Source: Chryseobacterium sp. LAM-KRS1 | GTDB taxonomy: Bacteria; Bacteroidota; Bacteroidia; Flavobacteriales; Weeksellaceae | Direction of reading: 5' to 3' | DNA length: 64,000 bases | Assembly (NCBI RefSeq): GCF_013184525.1 | Contig: NZ_JAAOIZ010000004.1 | Coordinates: 620,001 to 684,000 of the forward strand | In this document: in pieces, positions 1 through 8,402 of the stretch | Layout of the letters: every line of letters begins with the position of its first letter | Numbering within the stretch: the stretch's first letter is position 1 | Program-made: the position numbers and the translations under genes | Notes under the pieces: generated by a model | The model's input: the letters and a program-made list of their open reading frames with translations, nothing else | The model's database searches: none | What the model was told of the DNA's origin: nothing

Positions 1-947
1 CGCCGGTTCAAAGTCCTGGACCAAGATCTCTTTCTTTTAACGGCAGTAGTCATTATCTCAATGCCGGCCAGTTTAATCTAAGTGGGAATGCACTCACTTT
101 TGAAGGATGGGTGAAAGTAAATGCGTTTAAAACTGCTTTCCCTAATATTTCTTCAGTAATTGGGATTGAAGTAGGAGATAATAATTCTGCCATTCTGAGA
201 TTTGGGGATGCCGGTCTTACAAACAATAAATTACAATTTATATTAAGTTTCGGCTCATCTCAGATTAAGCTGAACAGCAATACTGGATTGAATACCAACA
301 CGTGGTATCATATCGCTGCCACTTATGACGGAACGGCGATGAAAATTTATATTAACGGAACTCTTGATGCAAGTGCTGCAGCCAGCGGAAACTTTACAGC
401 CAATGGAATTCTTTATCTGGCAAGAAATTATGATAATTCAAGAACATTGAACGGTTTCCTTGATGAATTCCGGGTGTGGAAAAAAGCATTGACGGCTCAG
501 GAAATTATGAATGACAAATGTAATATAGCTTCTAATAGTGCAGGGCTTGAGGCTAATTGGAAAATGGATGAGGGAAGTGGTAACGGAGCTTTAGACGCGA
601 CTTCGAATACACATTTTGCGACTCTTATTAATATGTCAAATGCCAACTGGACAACAGATGTACCTTGCAATATTTCATTATCAACAAAAGACAATGTTCT
701 TGAAAAAGGAAATAATGTCTATCCAAACCCTGTTAAAAAGGGAAATGATATTCATTTTGTAATTAATGATCGTTCTGCTAGTGAAGTATCCCTATATGAT
801 CTTTCAGGGAAGTTGATCAAAAAACAGAGTGTAGATAAAGATAAAATAACGATCAATACTCAAGCTTTATCGTCCGGAACATATATTTATAAAGTGGAAT
901 CAAAAAATGACCGCATTATATTTTCAGGAAAAATAATAGTGGAGTAA
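1..947 (+). CDS. LamG-domain protein with type IX secretion type A sorting domain (5' partial)
   Basis: The frame is open to the left edge (first full codon at base 3), so the gene begins outside the window. The first in-frame GTG at 111 lies inside the LamG fold and is not a real start. The visible part has a concanavalin A-like LamG/pentraxin domain: it runs from LSFNGSSHYLNAG through WYHIAATYDG and IYINGTLD to FLDEFRVWKKALTAQEI. About 75 C-terminal residues match a T9SS type A sorting domain, with VYPNP, then SLYDLSGKLI, SSGTYIYKV and a final KIIVE. It is expected to be exported through the outer membrane and anchored or released at the cell surface. The LamG domain suggests carbohydrate or protein binding, and any catalytic domain would lie upstream. 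It precedes the mannosidase locus by 185 bases and may belong to the same glycan system (inference). Confidence 0.85.
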   Translation, partial: PVQSPGPRSLSFNGSSHYLNAGQFNLSGNALTFEGWVKVNAFKTAFPNISSVIGIEVGDNNSAILRFGDAGLTNNKLQFILSFGSSQIKLNSNTGLNTNTWYHIAATYDGTAMKIYINGTLDASAAASGNFTANGILYLARNYDNSRTLNGFLDEFRVWKKALTAQEIMNDKCNIASNSAGLEANWKMDEGSGNGALDATSNTHFATLINMSNANWTTDVPCNISLSTKDNVLEKGNNVYPNPVKKGNDIHFVINDRSASEVSLYDLSGKLIKKQSVDKDKITINTQALSSGTYIYKVESKNDRIIFSGKIIVE

Positions 948-1132
948 GTCTTTAAAAAATTAATAAAATTATACAGTTAGAATTTAAATTTGGAATCTAA
1001 GATAGGCAGACAAGTGGCAGGAACATTTAAAAAATGAATTTAGGAATTATTGAATAATAATGATTTTGCTTTCTTGTTTGTCTGTTTTTAGATGATCAGA
1101 TATATCTACTGGAATTAAAAAATAAGAGAATT

Positions 1133-1999
1133 ATGCAAAATGCATTAGGTATAGACATTGGCGGATCGCATATTACAATGGCTCAGGTAGATCCTGAAAA
1201 GCATGAAATTATAGGTTCCACTTATATCAGGGAGCATGTTGACTCATTTGGCGGACGGGAAGATATTTTTTCCGCCTGGGTTTCTGCAATCGGGAAAGCT
1301 GTAGTAAATCTGAACAGGGAAGAACTCCTTATAGGCATTGCAATGCCGGGACCTTTTGATTATAAAAACGGAATTTCTCTGATGCAACAGGGAAAATTTA
1401 TCGATATCTACCAAATAAATATCAAAGAAGAACTGGCCAGCAGGCTTTCTATATTAAATGAACAGATCCACTTTGTAAATGACGCTGCCGCATTTCTGGA
1501 AGGCGAAGTTTTCGGAGGTTGCGTTACTGAATATAACCGTGTATTTGGGATAACGCTGGGAACAGGATTAGGAACAACATTCTACAATGGTGAGACTTCA
1601 ACAGATGAGGATTTGTGGAATTCTCCTTTTAAAGATTCCTTAGCTGAAGATTATCTTGCCACTCGATGGTTTGTTAAACGATATGCGGAATTAACAGGAA
1701 GCGAAATCTCAGGAACCAAAGAATTACTTGATAAGCCTAAAGACATCCAATCCAGGATATTTCAGGAGTATGCAGATTCTTTCTCGGAATTTATTGTCAA
1801 ATATGTATGGGATTACAGGCCGGAGGTCCTTGTAATAGGAGGAAACATTGCGAAAGCATATCCTTATTTTGAAGAAAGATTTAGTGAGAATTTAGTAAAA
1901 AATAATATTAACTTGCCTGTTAAAATTTCGGCTATTTTTGAAGACGCTGCCATCTTAGGTGCTGCAAGCTATGCTTTGAAGAAGACCTTAATCAACTAA
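1133..1999 (+). CDS. ROK family sugar kinase (no zinc motif)
   Basis: This is a 288-residue ROK-family protein, predicted to phosphorylate a hexose in the cytoplasm using ATP. The N-terminal phosphate-binding motif GIDIGGSHIT is at residues 5-14. The catalytic-base region is FVNDAAAFLEGE, followed by the glycine-rich GITLGTGLGT. The CxCGxxGCxE zinc motif typical of ROK kinases is absent, unlike in the second ROK gene at 10187-11110, so the two may differ in substrate or stability. The gene is 12 bases upstream of the GH92 mannosidase and probably heads that operon. Mannose or a related released sugar is the likely substrate (inference). A perfect 10-bp palindrome, AGATATATCT, lies at 1098-1107, 25 bases before the start. 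Its role is unknown. Confidence 0.85.
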   Translation: MQNALGIDIGGSHITMAQVDPEKHEIIGSTYIREHVDSFGGREDIFSAWVSAIGKAVVNLNREELLIGIAMPGPFDYKNGISLMQQGKFIDIYQINIKEELASRLSILNEQIHFVNDAAAFLEGEVFGGCVTEYNRVFGITLGTGLGTTFYNGETSTDEDLWNSPFKDSLAEDYLATRWFVKRYAELTGSEISGTKELLDKPKDIQSRIFQEYADSFSEFIVKYVWDYRPEVLVIGGNIAKAYPYFEERFSENLVKNNINLPVKISAIFEDAAILGAASYALKKTLIN

Positions 2000-2011
2000 T
2001 AAAATGATATA

Positions 2012-4282
2012 ATGAAGTTTTTATTTTCAACTCTTTTTCTTCTGCTTAATGCGCTGGTTTTTGGTCAGAATCCATCTCCTGCAGATTATGTAAATCCATT
2101 AATGGGAACCCAATCTAAGCCATCATTGTCTAACGGTAATACTTATCCTGCGATAGGGCTTCCATGGGGAATGAATATCTGGACTCCCCAAACAGGTAAA
2201 ATGGGTGATGGATGGGCTTACACATATGATGCGGATAAGATCAGAGGATTTAAACAAACACATCAACCCTCTCCATGGATGAATGATTATGGGGCATTTG
2301 CAATTATGCCGGGTGTCGGAAAACTCAGGTTTAAAGAAGAAGATCGTGCCAGCTGGTTCAGCCATAAAGCAGAAATTGCAAAACCATATTTTTATAGTGT
2401 TTATCTCGCTGATATTAATGTTACTACGGAGTTTACACCCACAGAAAGAGCAGCATTTTTCAAATTTGATTTCCCTAAAACGGATAGTGCTTATGTTGTA
2501 ATTGACGCGCTGAATAAAGGTTCTTATATCAAAATTCTTCCGAAACAAAGGAAAATCATAGGATACACGACTAAGTATGCCAGAGGAAAATATGAGAATT
2601 TTAAAAACTATTTTATTGTTCAGTTTGATAAAGACTTTGATGTAACGACAACATGGAAAGATGATCGGTTGGTAAATGATCAATTGGAAATTACCAGCGA
2701 TCACACAGGAGCTATAGTTGGATTTAAGTTAAAAAATAAAGAATCGGTTTATGCAAAGGTAGCTTCATCATTTATCAGTTTCGAACAGGCAGAAATTAAC
2801 CTTAAAAGGGAAATTGCCGGCCGCAGTTTTGAGCAGGTAAAAGATAACGCGAAAGAGATATGGAACAAGACACTTGGAAAGATTGAAGTAAAGGGAGGAA
2901 CAGATCAGCAAATGAGAACCTTTTATTCCTCTTTATACAGAACCTTATTTTTCCCACAAAAATTATATGAGATCGATGCTCAGAATAAAGTGAAGCACTG
3001 GAGTCCGTACAACAGTAAAATATTGGATGGGAAAATGTTTGCCGGAACCGGTTTTTGGGATACATTTCGTGCATTATACCCATTTCTGAATCTCGTATAT
3101 CCAAGCATCAACGTAGAGATGCAGGAAGGCCTTGCCAATGCTTACAAAGAAGGAGGTTTCCTGCCAGAGTGGAGCAGTCCTGGGTATTCTGATATTATGA
3201 TCGGGAACAATTCTGCTTCCGTTGTTGCTGATGCTTACATTAAAGGATTGCGTGGATATGATATTGAAACCTTATGGCAGGCCGTAAAACACGGGGCAAA
3301 TAATGAAGGTCCTATTGAGGCTGTCGGCCGTAAAGGGGTGGAATATTATAATACCCTGGGATATGTTCCATATGATGTGAAAATTAATGAGAATGCAGCC
3401 CGTACTTTGGAATATGCTTACGATGACTTTTCAATTTATCAGTTAGGAAAAGCTTTAGGGAAACCAGCGTCAGAAATTGATATCTACAAAAAAAGAGCCT
3501 ACAACTATAAGAATATGTTCGATCCTGAAACAGGTCTTATGCGAGGTAAAAATAAAGACGGAAAATTTCAGTCACCTTTTAATCCTTTTAAATGGGGAGA
3601 TGCCTTTACCGAAGGAAACAGCTGGCATTACACATGGTCGGTTTTCCAGGATATAGATGGTCTTGCAAAGCTGATGGGTGGTAAAAAGAAATTCGAATCC
3701 AAACTGGATGAGGTGTTTTCTCTTCCTCCTGTTTTTGATGATAGCTACTATGGAAGTGTGATCCATGAAATAAGGGAAATGCAGATCATGAATATGGGGC
3801 AGTATGCCCACGGTAACCAGCCTATACAGCATATGGTCTACCTGTATAATTATGCCGGAGCACCATATAAAACCCAATATTGGGCAAGGCAGGTAATGGA
3901 TAAACTTTATCAGGCGACACCGGACGGATATTGTGGGGATGAGGATAACGGGCAAACTTCTGCATGGTATGTTTTTTCTGCATTAGGATTTTATCCGGTA
4001 ACACCCGCTACGGATCAATATGTTTTAGGGGCGCCATTGTTTAAGGAAGTTACCGTACATCTGGAGAACGGTAAAAATATCGAAATAAAGGCTCCGGAGA
4101 ATAGCAGTGAGAATCTTTACGTAAAATCTCTGAATGTAAACAATCAGCCTTACTCCAGAAACTGGTTGAGTCACAAAGACCTTCTTCAAGGTGCAGTTCT
4201 GGATTTCAAGATGAGCAATCAGCCGAATAAAGATAGAGGATCACAGGAAAAGGACTTTCCTTATTCGATGTCAAAAGAATAA
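2012..4282 (+). CDS. GH92 family alpha-mannosidase
   Basis: This is a 756-residue exported glycosidase of family GH92, calcium-dependent exo-acting alpha-mannosidases, often alpha-1,2, that trim N-glycans or mannan. A signal peptide (about residues 1-18, ending VFGQ) indicates export. The family N-terminus DYVNPLMGTQ and GNTYPAIGLPWGMN is followed by FWDTFRALYPFLN in the catalytic (alpha/alpha)6 domain. The C-terminal GDEDNGQTSAWYVFSALGFY carries the conserved acidic residues. Length matches the family. It lies between a ROK kinase and a cupin. I assign alpha-mannosidase with high confidence, but linkage specificity cannot be read from sequence alone. No lipobox is visible, so a periplasmic location is likely. 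Confidence 0.95.
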   Translation: MKFLFSTLFLLLNALVFGQNPSPADYVNPLMGTQSKPSLSNGNTYPAIGLPWGMNIWTPQTGKMGDGWAYTYDADKIRGFKQTHQPSPWMNDYGAFAIMPGVGKLRFKEEDRASWFSHKAEIAKPYFYSVYLADINVTTEFTPTERAAFFKFDFPKTDSAYVVIDALNKGSYIKILPKQRKIIGYTTKYARGKYENFKNYFIVQFDKDFDVTTTWKDDRLVNDQLEITSDHTGAIVGFKLKNKESVYAKVASSFISFEQAEINLKREIAGRSFEQVKDNAKEIWNKTLGKIEVKGGTDQQMRTFYSSLYRTLFFPQKLYEIDAQNKVKHWSPYNSKILDGKMFAGTGFWDTFRALYPFLNLVYPSINVEMQEGLANAYKEGGFLPEWSSPGYSDIMIGNNSASVVADAYIKGLRGYDIETLWQAVKHGANNEGPIEAVGRKGVEYYNTLGYVPYDVKINENAARTLEYAYDDFSIYQLGKALGKPASEIDIYKKRAYNYKNMFDPETGLMRGKNKDGKFQSPFNPFKWGDAFTEGNSWHYTWSVFQDIDGLAKLMGGKKKFESKLDEVFSLPPVFDDSYYGSVIHEIREMQIMNMGQYAHGNQPIQHMVYLYNYAGAPYKTQYWARQVMDKLYQATPDGYCGDEDNGQTSAWYVFSALGFYPVTPATDQYVLGAPLFKEVTVHLENGKNIEIKAPENSSENLYVKSLNVNNQPYSRNWLSHKDLLQGAVLDFKMSNQPNKDRGSQEKDFPYSMSKE

Positions 4283-4316
4283 ATCATTTTAACAATAAAC
4301 TTTAATAGCGATAATT

Positions 4317-4814
4317 ATGAGTGCGGAAAAGAAAGAAATATTTGATAAAGTAGAAAAGATGCTAGGAGCTCAGAGCTTTAATCTTGTTGCAAAAGATGAT
4401 ACAAGACCGTGGGGTGGATTTTTTGTGATTGATGAAGCGCAGGCACAGGATTTTGCGAATCAATATTTTGACGGAATAGATGTGGAAAGCCTGAAGATCG
4501 GAGGAAAATTAAGTCCGAAAATTCTTCTGGTGGCGCCACAGGCAAGATTGAGCTGGCAGTATCACCACAGGAGAGCAGAAATCTGGCAGGTTGTTGAAGG
4601 AACAGTAGGTATAAAAAGAAGTAATACCGATGAAGAAGGTGAACTGCAGGAATACAAGCCAAAGGATCAGGTAAAACTTCAACAGGGAGAAAGACACCGA
4701 TTGATCGGACTGGATGGCTGGGGTGTTGTAGCCGAGATCTGGCAGCATACGGATGCATCAAATCCATCGGATGAAGATGATATTGTAAGAGTACAGGATG
4801 ATTTCGGAAGATAA
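4317..4814 (+). CDS. Small cupin of the phosphomannose isomerase type II / phosphoheptose isomerase family
   Basis: This 165-residue protein has one cupin domain. It contains RPWGGFFVI near residue 26, a first cupin motif SWQYHHRRAEIWQVVEGT (about 81-98) with two His and a Glu as likely metal ligands, and a second motif GERHRLIGLDGWGVVAEIWQ (about 122-141). It resembles the C-terminal isomerase half of mannose-1-phosphate guanylyltransferase/phosphomannose isomerase proteins and stand-alone cupins annotated as phosphoheptose isomerase. Between a mannosidase and a GH97 gene, the natural reading is isomerisation of mannose-6-P to fructose-6-P, or binding of a related sugar. A strong hairpin follows at 4837-4869. 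The catalytic assignment is inference. Confidence 0.8.
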   Translation: MSAEKKEIFDKVEKMLGAQSFNLVAKDDTRPWGGFFVIDEAQAQDFANQYFDGIDVESLKIGGKLSPKILLVAPQARLSWQYHHRRAEIWQVVEGTVGIKRSNTDEEGELQEYKPKDQVKLQQGERHRLIGLDGWGVVAEIWQHTDASNPSDEDDIVRVQDDFGR

Positions 4815-4836
4815 TTCCGGTAAGTATAATTGATCT

Positions 4837-4877
4837 CTGTCCGCCATTTTCCCAGAGAATGGCGGACAGTGTTTTTT
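4837..4877 (+). terminator. Strong stem-loop with U-run between the cupin and GH97 genes
   Basis: A perfect 12-bp stem (CTGTCCGCCATT at 4837-4848 with AATGGCGGACAG at 4858-4869) has a 9-base loop and is followed by TGTTTTTT. It looks like a Rho-independent terminator. It ends only 12 bases before the GH97 start and leaves no room for a promoter downstream, so it more likely acts as a partial terminator or mRNA-stabilising element inside the operon. Confidence 0.8.
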
Positions 4878-4889
4878 AAGATTATTATA

Positions 4890-7001
4890 ATGAAAATAAA
4901 GACTATATACTTTTGTATGAGTATGTTGTTCACGATTGTTACGAACGGACAAATACTCTCGTCACCCAATAATCAGTTTAAACTGAACTTTAAAATAGAA
5001 GGAGAGGGAACTCCATATTATTCATTAAATTATAAAGATAAAACGGTTTTAAAAGAAAGCCAGTTAGGATTTGTTTTAAAACCCTCTTATTCCTATTTCT
5101 CCGATTTTAAAGTAGAGGGGATTGATTACTCATCTTCCAATAAAACCTGGAAGCCGGTTTGGGGACCCAATAAGGAAGTAGCTGATCATTACAATGAAAT
5201 GCTTGTCCATTTAGTTCAAGATAAAACCGGCTGGAAACTGGATATCAGATTCAGGCTATTTGACGATGGTTTAGGTTTCCGGTATGAGTTTCCTGTCCAA
5301 AAGGATTTAAGACATTTTACCATAAGCAGTGAGAAAACAAGCTTTAATTTAGGAAAAGATTATAAGGCATTTTGGATCCCTGCCGATTATGATACGAATG
5401 AGTTTCCGGTTACTACATCAAATCTATCCGAAATTTCAAAGCTGATCGATGAGGTACGGAAAGAACCTCTGGCAGCAAAAGCACCAAGTGCCAGTCTTGC
5501 TGTACAAACACCTTTGATGCTGAAATCAAAAGACGGAGTTTATATTAATATTCATGAAGCAGCTCTTACCAATTTTGCTGCAATGACACTCAATCTTGAT
5601 GAGAAGAATTTTATTCTTTCTTCCAATCTGACACCTGATAAAAATGGAGACAGGGGTTTTGTTCAAACAGGTTCTGTAAGCCCATGGCGAACTTTGATTA
5701 TCAGCAGTGACGCAAGAGATATTTTGGCTTCCAACCTGATTGTTAATCTTAATGAGCCAAGCAAAATTGAGGATACTTCATGGATCAAGCCGACCAAATA
5801 CATTGGAGTATGGTGGGAATATTTTACAGGAGGTGGATCTACCTGGGCTTATTCAGACGATCAGGATATCCGGATCGGGCAAACGGATTATAAAATCCTA
5901 AAGCCGAATGGAAGGCATGGCGCGAATACCAAGCATGTTAAAGAATACATTGATTTTGCTTCAGAAAACGGCTTTGATGCTGTTTTAGTGGAAGGATGGA
6001 ATGAAGGATGGGAAGATAATCAGGCTTATAGAAAAGAACATATTTATAGCTTTACCAAAGCTTATCCCGATTTTGATGTAAAAGAACTGCAGGCTTATGC
6101 CAAAAGCAAAAATGTAAAGATTATCATGCATCACGAAACAACATCATCTGCGGTAGATTATGAAAGACAATTGATGGACGCATTTCAGTTTATGAAAGAC
6201 AATGGATACGATGCCGTAAAAACGGGATATGTAGGGCCTATTATCCCGCGGAGTGAATATCATGACAGCCAATGGATGGTTAACCATTACAACTACGTTG
6301 CTGAAATGGCTGCAAAATATCATATTATGGTAGATTCACATGAAGCAGTGCGGCCAACAGGTCTTTACAGGACTTACCCCAATTGGATTGCTCAGGAATC
6401 AGCACGCGGAACAGAATTTGAATCTTTCAATGGCAACCGTCCGGATCATACCACCATATTGCCATTTACAAGGCTAATAGGAGGCCCGATGGACTATACA
6501 CCAGGGATATTCGAAGGAGATCTTTCGGTTTATGGAACTAATAAAGCGAAGTTGAGTACAACGCTTACCAAGCAATTAGCACTTTATGTCACAATGTACA
6601 GCCCGCTTCAGATGGCTGCAGATCTGATTGATAATTACAAAAAATATCCTGATGCTTTTCAGTTTATCAAAGACGTGGCAGTAGATTGGGATTCTTCATA
6701 TATTCTTGAGGCCGAGCCGGGTGATTATATTACCATTGCAAGGAAAGCTAAAAATAAAGATGAATGGTTTGTAGGAAGTATTACTGATGAAAATCCAAGA
6801 GAAGCAACGGTAGATTTGTCATTTCTACCTAAAAACCAAAAATTTGAAGCGATAATTTATAAAGACGGTAAAAATGCCAGCTGGAAAAACAATCCTAAAA
6901 GTTATGAGATCTCCAGACAAATAGTGAGAACCAATACTAAGCTGAAAATCAAAGCGGCTCCCGGTGGGGGATTTGCGATGAGTATAAAGCCGGTAAAATA
7001 A
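4890..7001 (+). CDS. GH97 family glycoside hydrolase (SusB-like alpha-glucosidase/alpha-galactosidase)
   Basis: I place the start at ATG 4890, giving 703 residues and a clean signal peptide (MKIKTIYFCMSMLFTIV...NGQ). The longer frame from 4830 runs through the hairpin and would spoil the signal peptide. GH97 features are the N-terminal beta-sandwich, the (beta/alpha)8 barrel with VLVEGWNEGWE, VDSHEAVRPTGL and NWIAQESARGTEF, and a C-terminal beta domain. The Glu residues in EGWNEGW, SHEAV and AQES match the inverting (SusB-type) subgroup's base/calcium ligands and acid as I recall them, so alpha-glucosidase is favoured over retaining alpha-galactosidase. It is predicted periplasmic. In this locus it may remove capping glucose from mannose-containing glycans (inference). 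Confidence 0.92.
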   Translation: MKIKTIYFCMSMLFTIVTNGQILSSPNNQFKLNFKIEGEGTPYYSLNYKDKTVLKESQLGFVLKPSYSYFSDFKVEGIDYSSSNKTWKPVWGPNKEVADHYNEMLVHLVQDKTGWKLDIRFRLFDDGLGFRYEFPVQKDLRHFTISSEKTSFNLGKDYKAFWIPADYDTNEFPVTTSNLSEISKLIDEVRKEPLAAKAPSASLAVQTPLMLKSKDGVYINIHEAALTNFAAMTLNLDEKNFILSSNLTPDKNGDRGFVQTGSVSPWRTLIISSDARDILASNLIVNLNEPSKIEDTSWIKPTKYIGVWWEYFTGGGSTWAYSDDQDIRIGQTDYKILKPNGRHGANTKHVKEYIDFASENGFDAVLVEGWNEGWEDNQAYRKEHIYSFTKAYPDFDVKELQAYAKSKNVKIIMHHETTSSAVDYERQLMDAFQFMKDNGYDAVKTGYVGPIIPRSEYHDSQWMVNHYNYVAEMAAKYHIMVDSHEAVRPTGLYRTYPNWIAQESARGTEFESFNGNRPDHTTILPFTRLIGGPMDYTPGIFEGDLSVYGTNKAKLSTTLTKQLALYVTMYSPLQMAADLIDNYKKYPDAFQFIKDVAVDWDSSYILEAEPGDYITIARKAKNKDEWFVGSITDENPREATVDLSFLPKNQKFEAIIYKDGKNASWKNNPKSYEISRQIVRTNTKLKIKAAPGGGFAMSIKPVK

Positions 7002-7002
7002 T

Positions 7003-7049
7003 AAAGAGTGATTGAAATCCCAAAATTAAGAATTTCAATCACTCTTTTT
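7003..7049. terminator. Bidirectional terminator between two converging operons
   Basis: AAAGAGTGATTGAAAT (7003-7018) pairs with ATTTCAATCACTCTTT (7032-7047), a 16-bp stem. A's flank it on the left and T's on the right, so it can end transcripts from the plus-strand GH97 gene and the minus-strand transporter gene. Confidence 0.9.
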
Positions 7050-7052
7050 CAT

Positions 7053-8396
7053 TTATAGAGAATTATGTATTTCCTCTAAGGTTTTTCCTTTGGTCTCAGG
7101 TACTTTTTTCCAGACAAACAAGAGTGCTGTGATAGCGATGGCCATGTATAACCAAAATGTAAAAGCATTACCAATAATTCCGACAAGAACCGGAAAAGTT
7201 TGGGAAACTAAAAAAACGGCTGACCATAGAAAGAAAGTAGCCACGGACATAGCGGTAGCTCGAGCCTTTGTTGGAAAGATTTCTGCAATAACCACAAATG
7301 CAAGAGGACCAAGGGACATGGCAAAACAAGCAATGTATCCAAGGATCGCGATAAGTATCAGATACCCCTTTTGTTCATTAAAAAAGGCAAAACCAATAAT
7401 AAATAAACAAATAGCCATGCCGGAAATACCAAGAAGCAGTAACTTTTTTCGTCCCCATGTGTCTACATATTTTATGGCTACAAAAGTAAAAAGAACATTG
7501 ATGATCCCCACAAGAACGGTTTGCATGAATGCAGAGTCTGAACCGACTCCCGTTGCCTTGAAAATTTCAGGAGCATAATACATAATTGCATTGATGCCGG
7601 TAATTTGTGAGAATATAGCAAGGAAGATACCTATAGCCAATGCCCGTTTTAATTTGGGCTCCTTAAGCGCACTGAAAGAAAGAGATTTTTCCTCTTTTAA
7701 AGCCCCCTTGATGGAATCCAGCTCCTGCCGTGCAGTTGTAGGATCATTAATGATTTCCAGAATTGCTAATGCCTCAGTTTCTCTTTTTTGTCCGGCCAGC
7801 CAACGCGGGCTCTCAGGAACAGTGAAGAGCAACAGAATAAAGATAATGGCAGGAATAATTCCCGAACCAAACATCCATCGCCATCCTGTAGAAATATTCC
7901 AGCTTTCGTTATGAATGCCGGCAATATAGGCATTCACAAAATAGATAACCAGAATACCACTCACGATTCCCAGTTGGAATATGGATATCAGACGTCCTCT
8001 TATAGCTGCAGGAGCCATTTCTGAAATATACATCGGCGAGAGCATGGAAGCAATTCCGATACCCATTCCTCCTATCATCCGGAATACTACAAATATCCAC
8101 AGATTAGGAGCCAGTGATGTTCCTATGGATGAAATAGTAAACAATAAACCCGAAAGCATTAATACTTTTTTACGACCGATACGATCACTTAATGTTCCTG
8201 AATACACAGCACCTATGATGCAGCCCAGCAGAGCACATGAAGCTACCCAGCCTGTCATCAGATCGGATAAATGATAATAAGTTCGCATAAAGCCAATGGC
8301 TCCGGAGATTACAGCGGTATCATAACCGAATAACAATCCGCCTACTGATGCTACAAGAGTTGCCTTAAGGATTGTAGAATGAAACGTTTGCTGCAT
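7053..8396 (-). CDS. MFS sugar porter (XylE/GLUT-like sugar:H+ symporter)
   Basis: This 447-residue inner-membrane protein has about 12 transmembrane segments. It carries the sugar porter signatures: LFGYDTAVISGA in helix 1, the loop 2-3 motif DRIGRKK, PESPRWLAGQ before the central loop, the helix 7 motif QITGINAIMYYAPEIF, DTWGRKK in loop 8-9 and the C-terminal PETKGKTLEEI. It is the last gene of the minus-strand operon, 6 bases after the isomerase gene. It probably imports the hexose released by the exported mannosidases, with mannose the most likely substrate from context. The family also takes glucose, xylose or galactose, so the substrate is inference. Confidence 0.95.
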   Translation of the reverse strand: MQQTFHSTILKATLVASVGGLLFGYDTAVISGAIGFMRTYYHLSDLMTGWVASCALLGCIIGAVYSGTLSDRIGRKKVLMLSGLLFTISSIGTSLAPNLWIFVVFRMIGGMGIGIASMLSPMYISEMAPAAIRGRLISIFQLGIVSGILVIYFVNAYIAGIHNESWNISTGWRWMFGSGIIPAIIFILLLFTVPESPRWLAGQKRETEALAILEIINDPTTARQELDSIKGALKEEKSLSFSALKEPKLKRALAIGIFLAIFSQITGINAIMYYAPEIFKATGVGSDSAFMQTVLVGIINVLFTFVAIKYVDTWGRKKLLLLGISGMAICLFIIGFAFFNEQKGYLILIAILGYIACFAMSLGPLAFVVIAEIFPTKARATAMSVATFFLWSAVFLVSQTFPVLVGIIGNAFTFWLYMAIAITALLFVWKKVPETKGKTLEEIHNSL

Positions 8397-8402
8397 AGAT
8401 GT

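Noticed and set aside
1098-1107. Perfect palindrome AGATATATCT upstream of the first ROK gene, considered as an operator
   Set aside because: A 10-bp palindrome is expected by chance in AT-rich DNA. No second copy was found near the other operon, and it does not match the repeated GntR motif.
2123-2704. Open frame of 193 codons on the minus strand inside the GH92 gene
   Set aside because: It is a shadow of the mannosidase coding frame, with a composition unlike a real protein and no promoter or family match.
4830-4889. Upstream extension of the GH97 gene to 4830
   Set aside because: It would translate the hairpin at 4837-4869 and put 20 non-signal residues before a clear signal peptide starting at ATG 4890.
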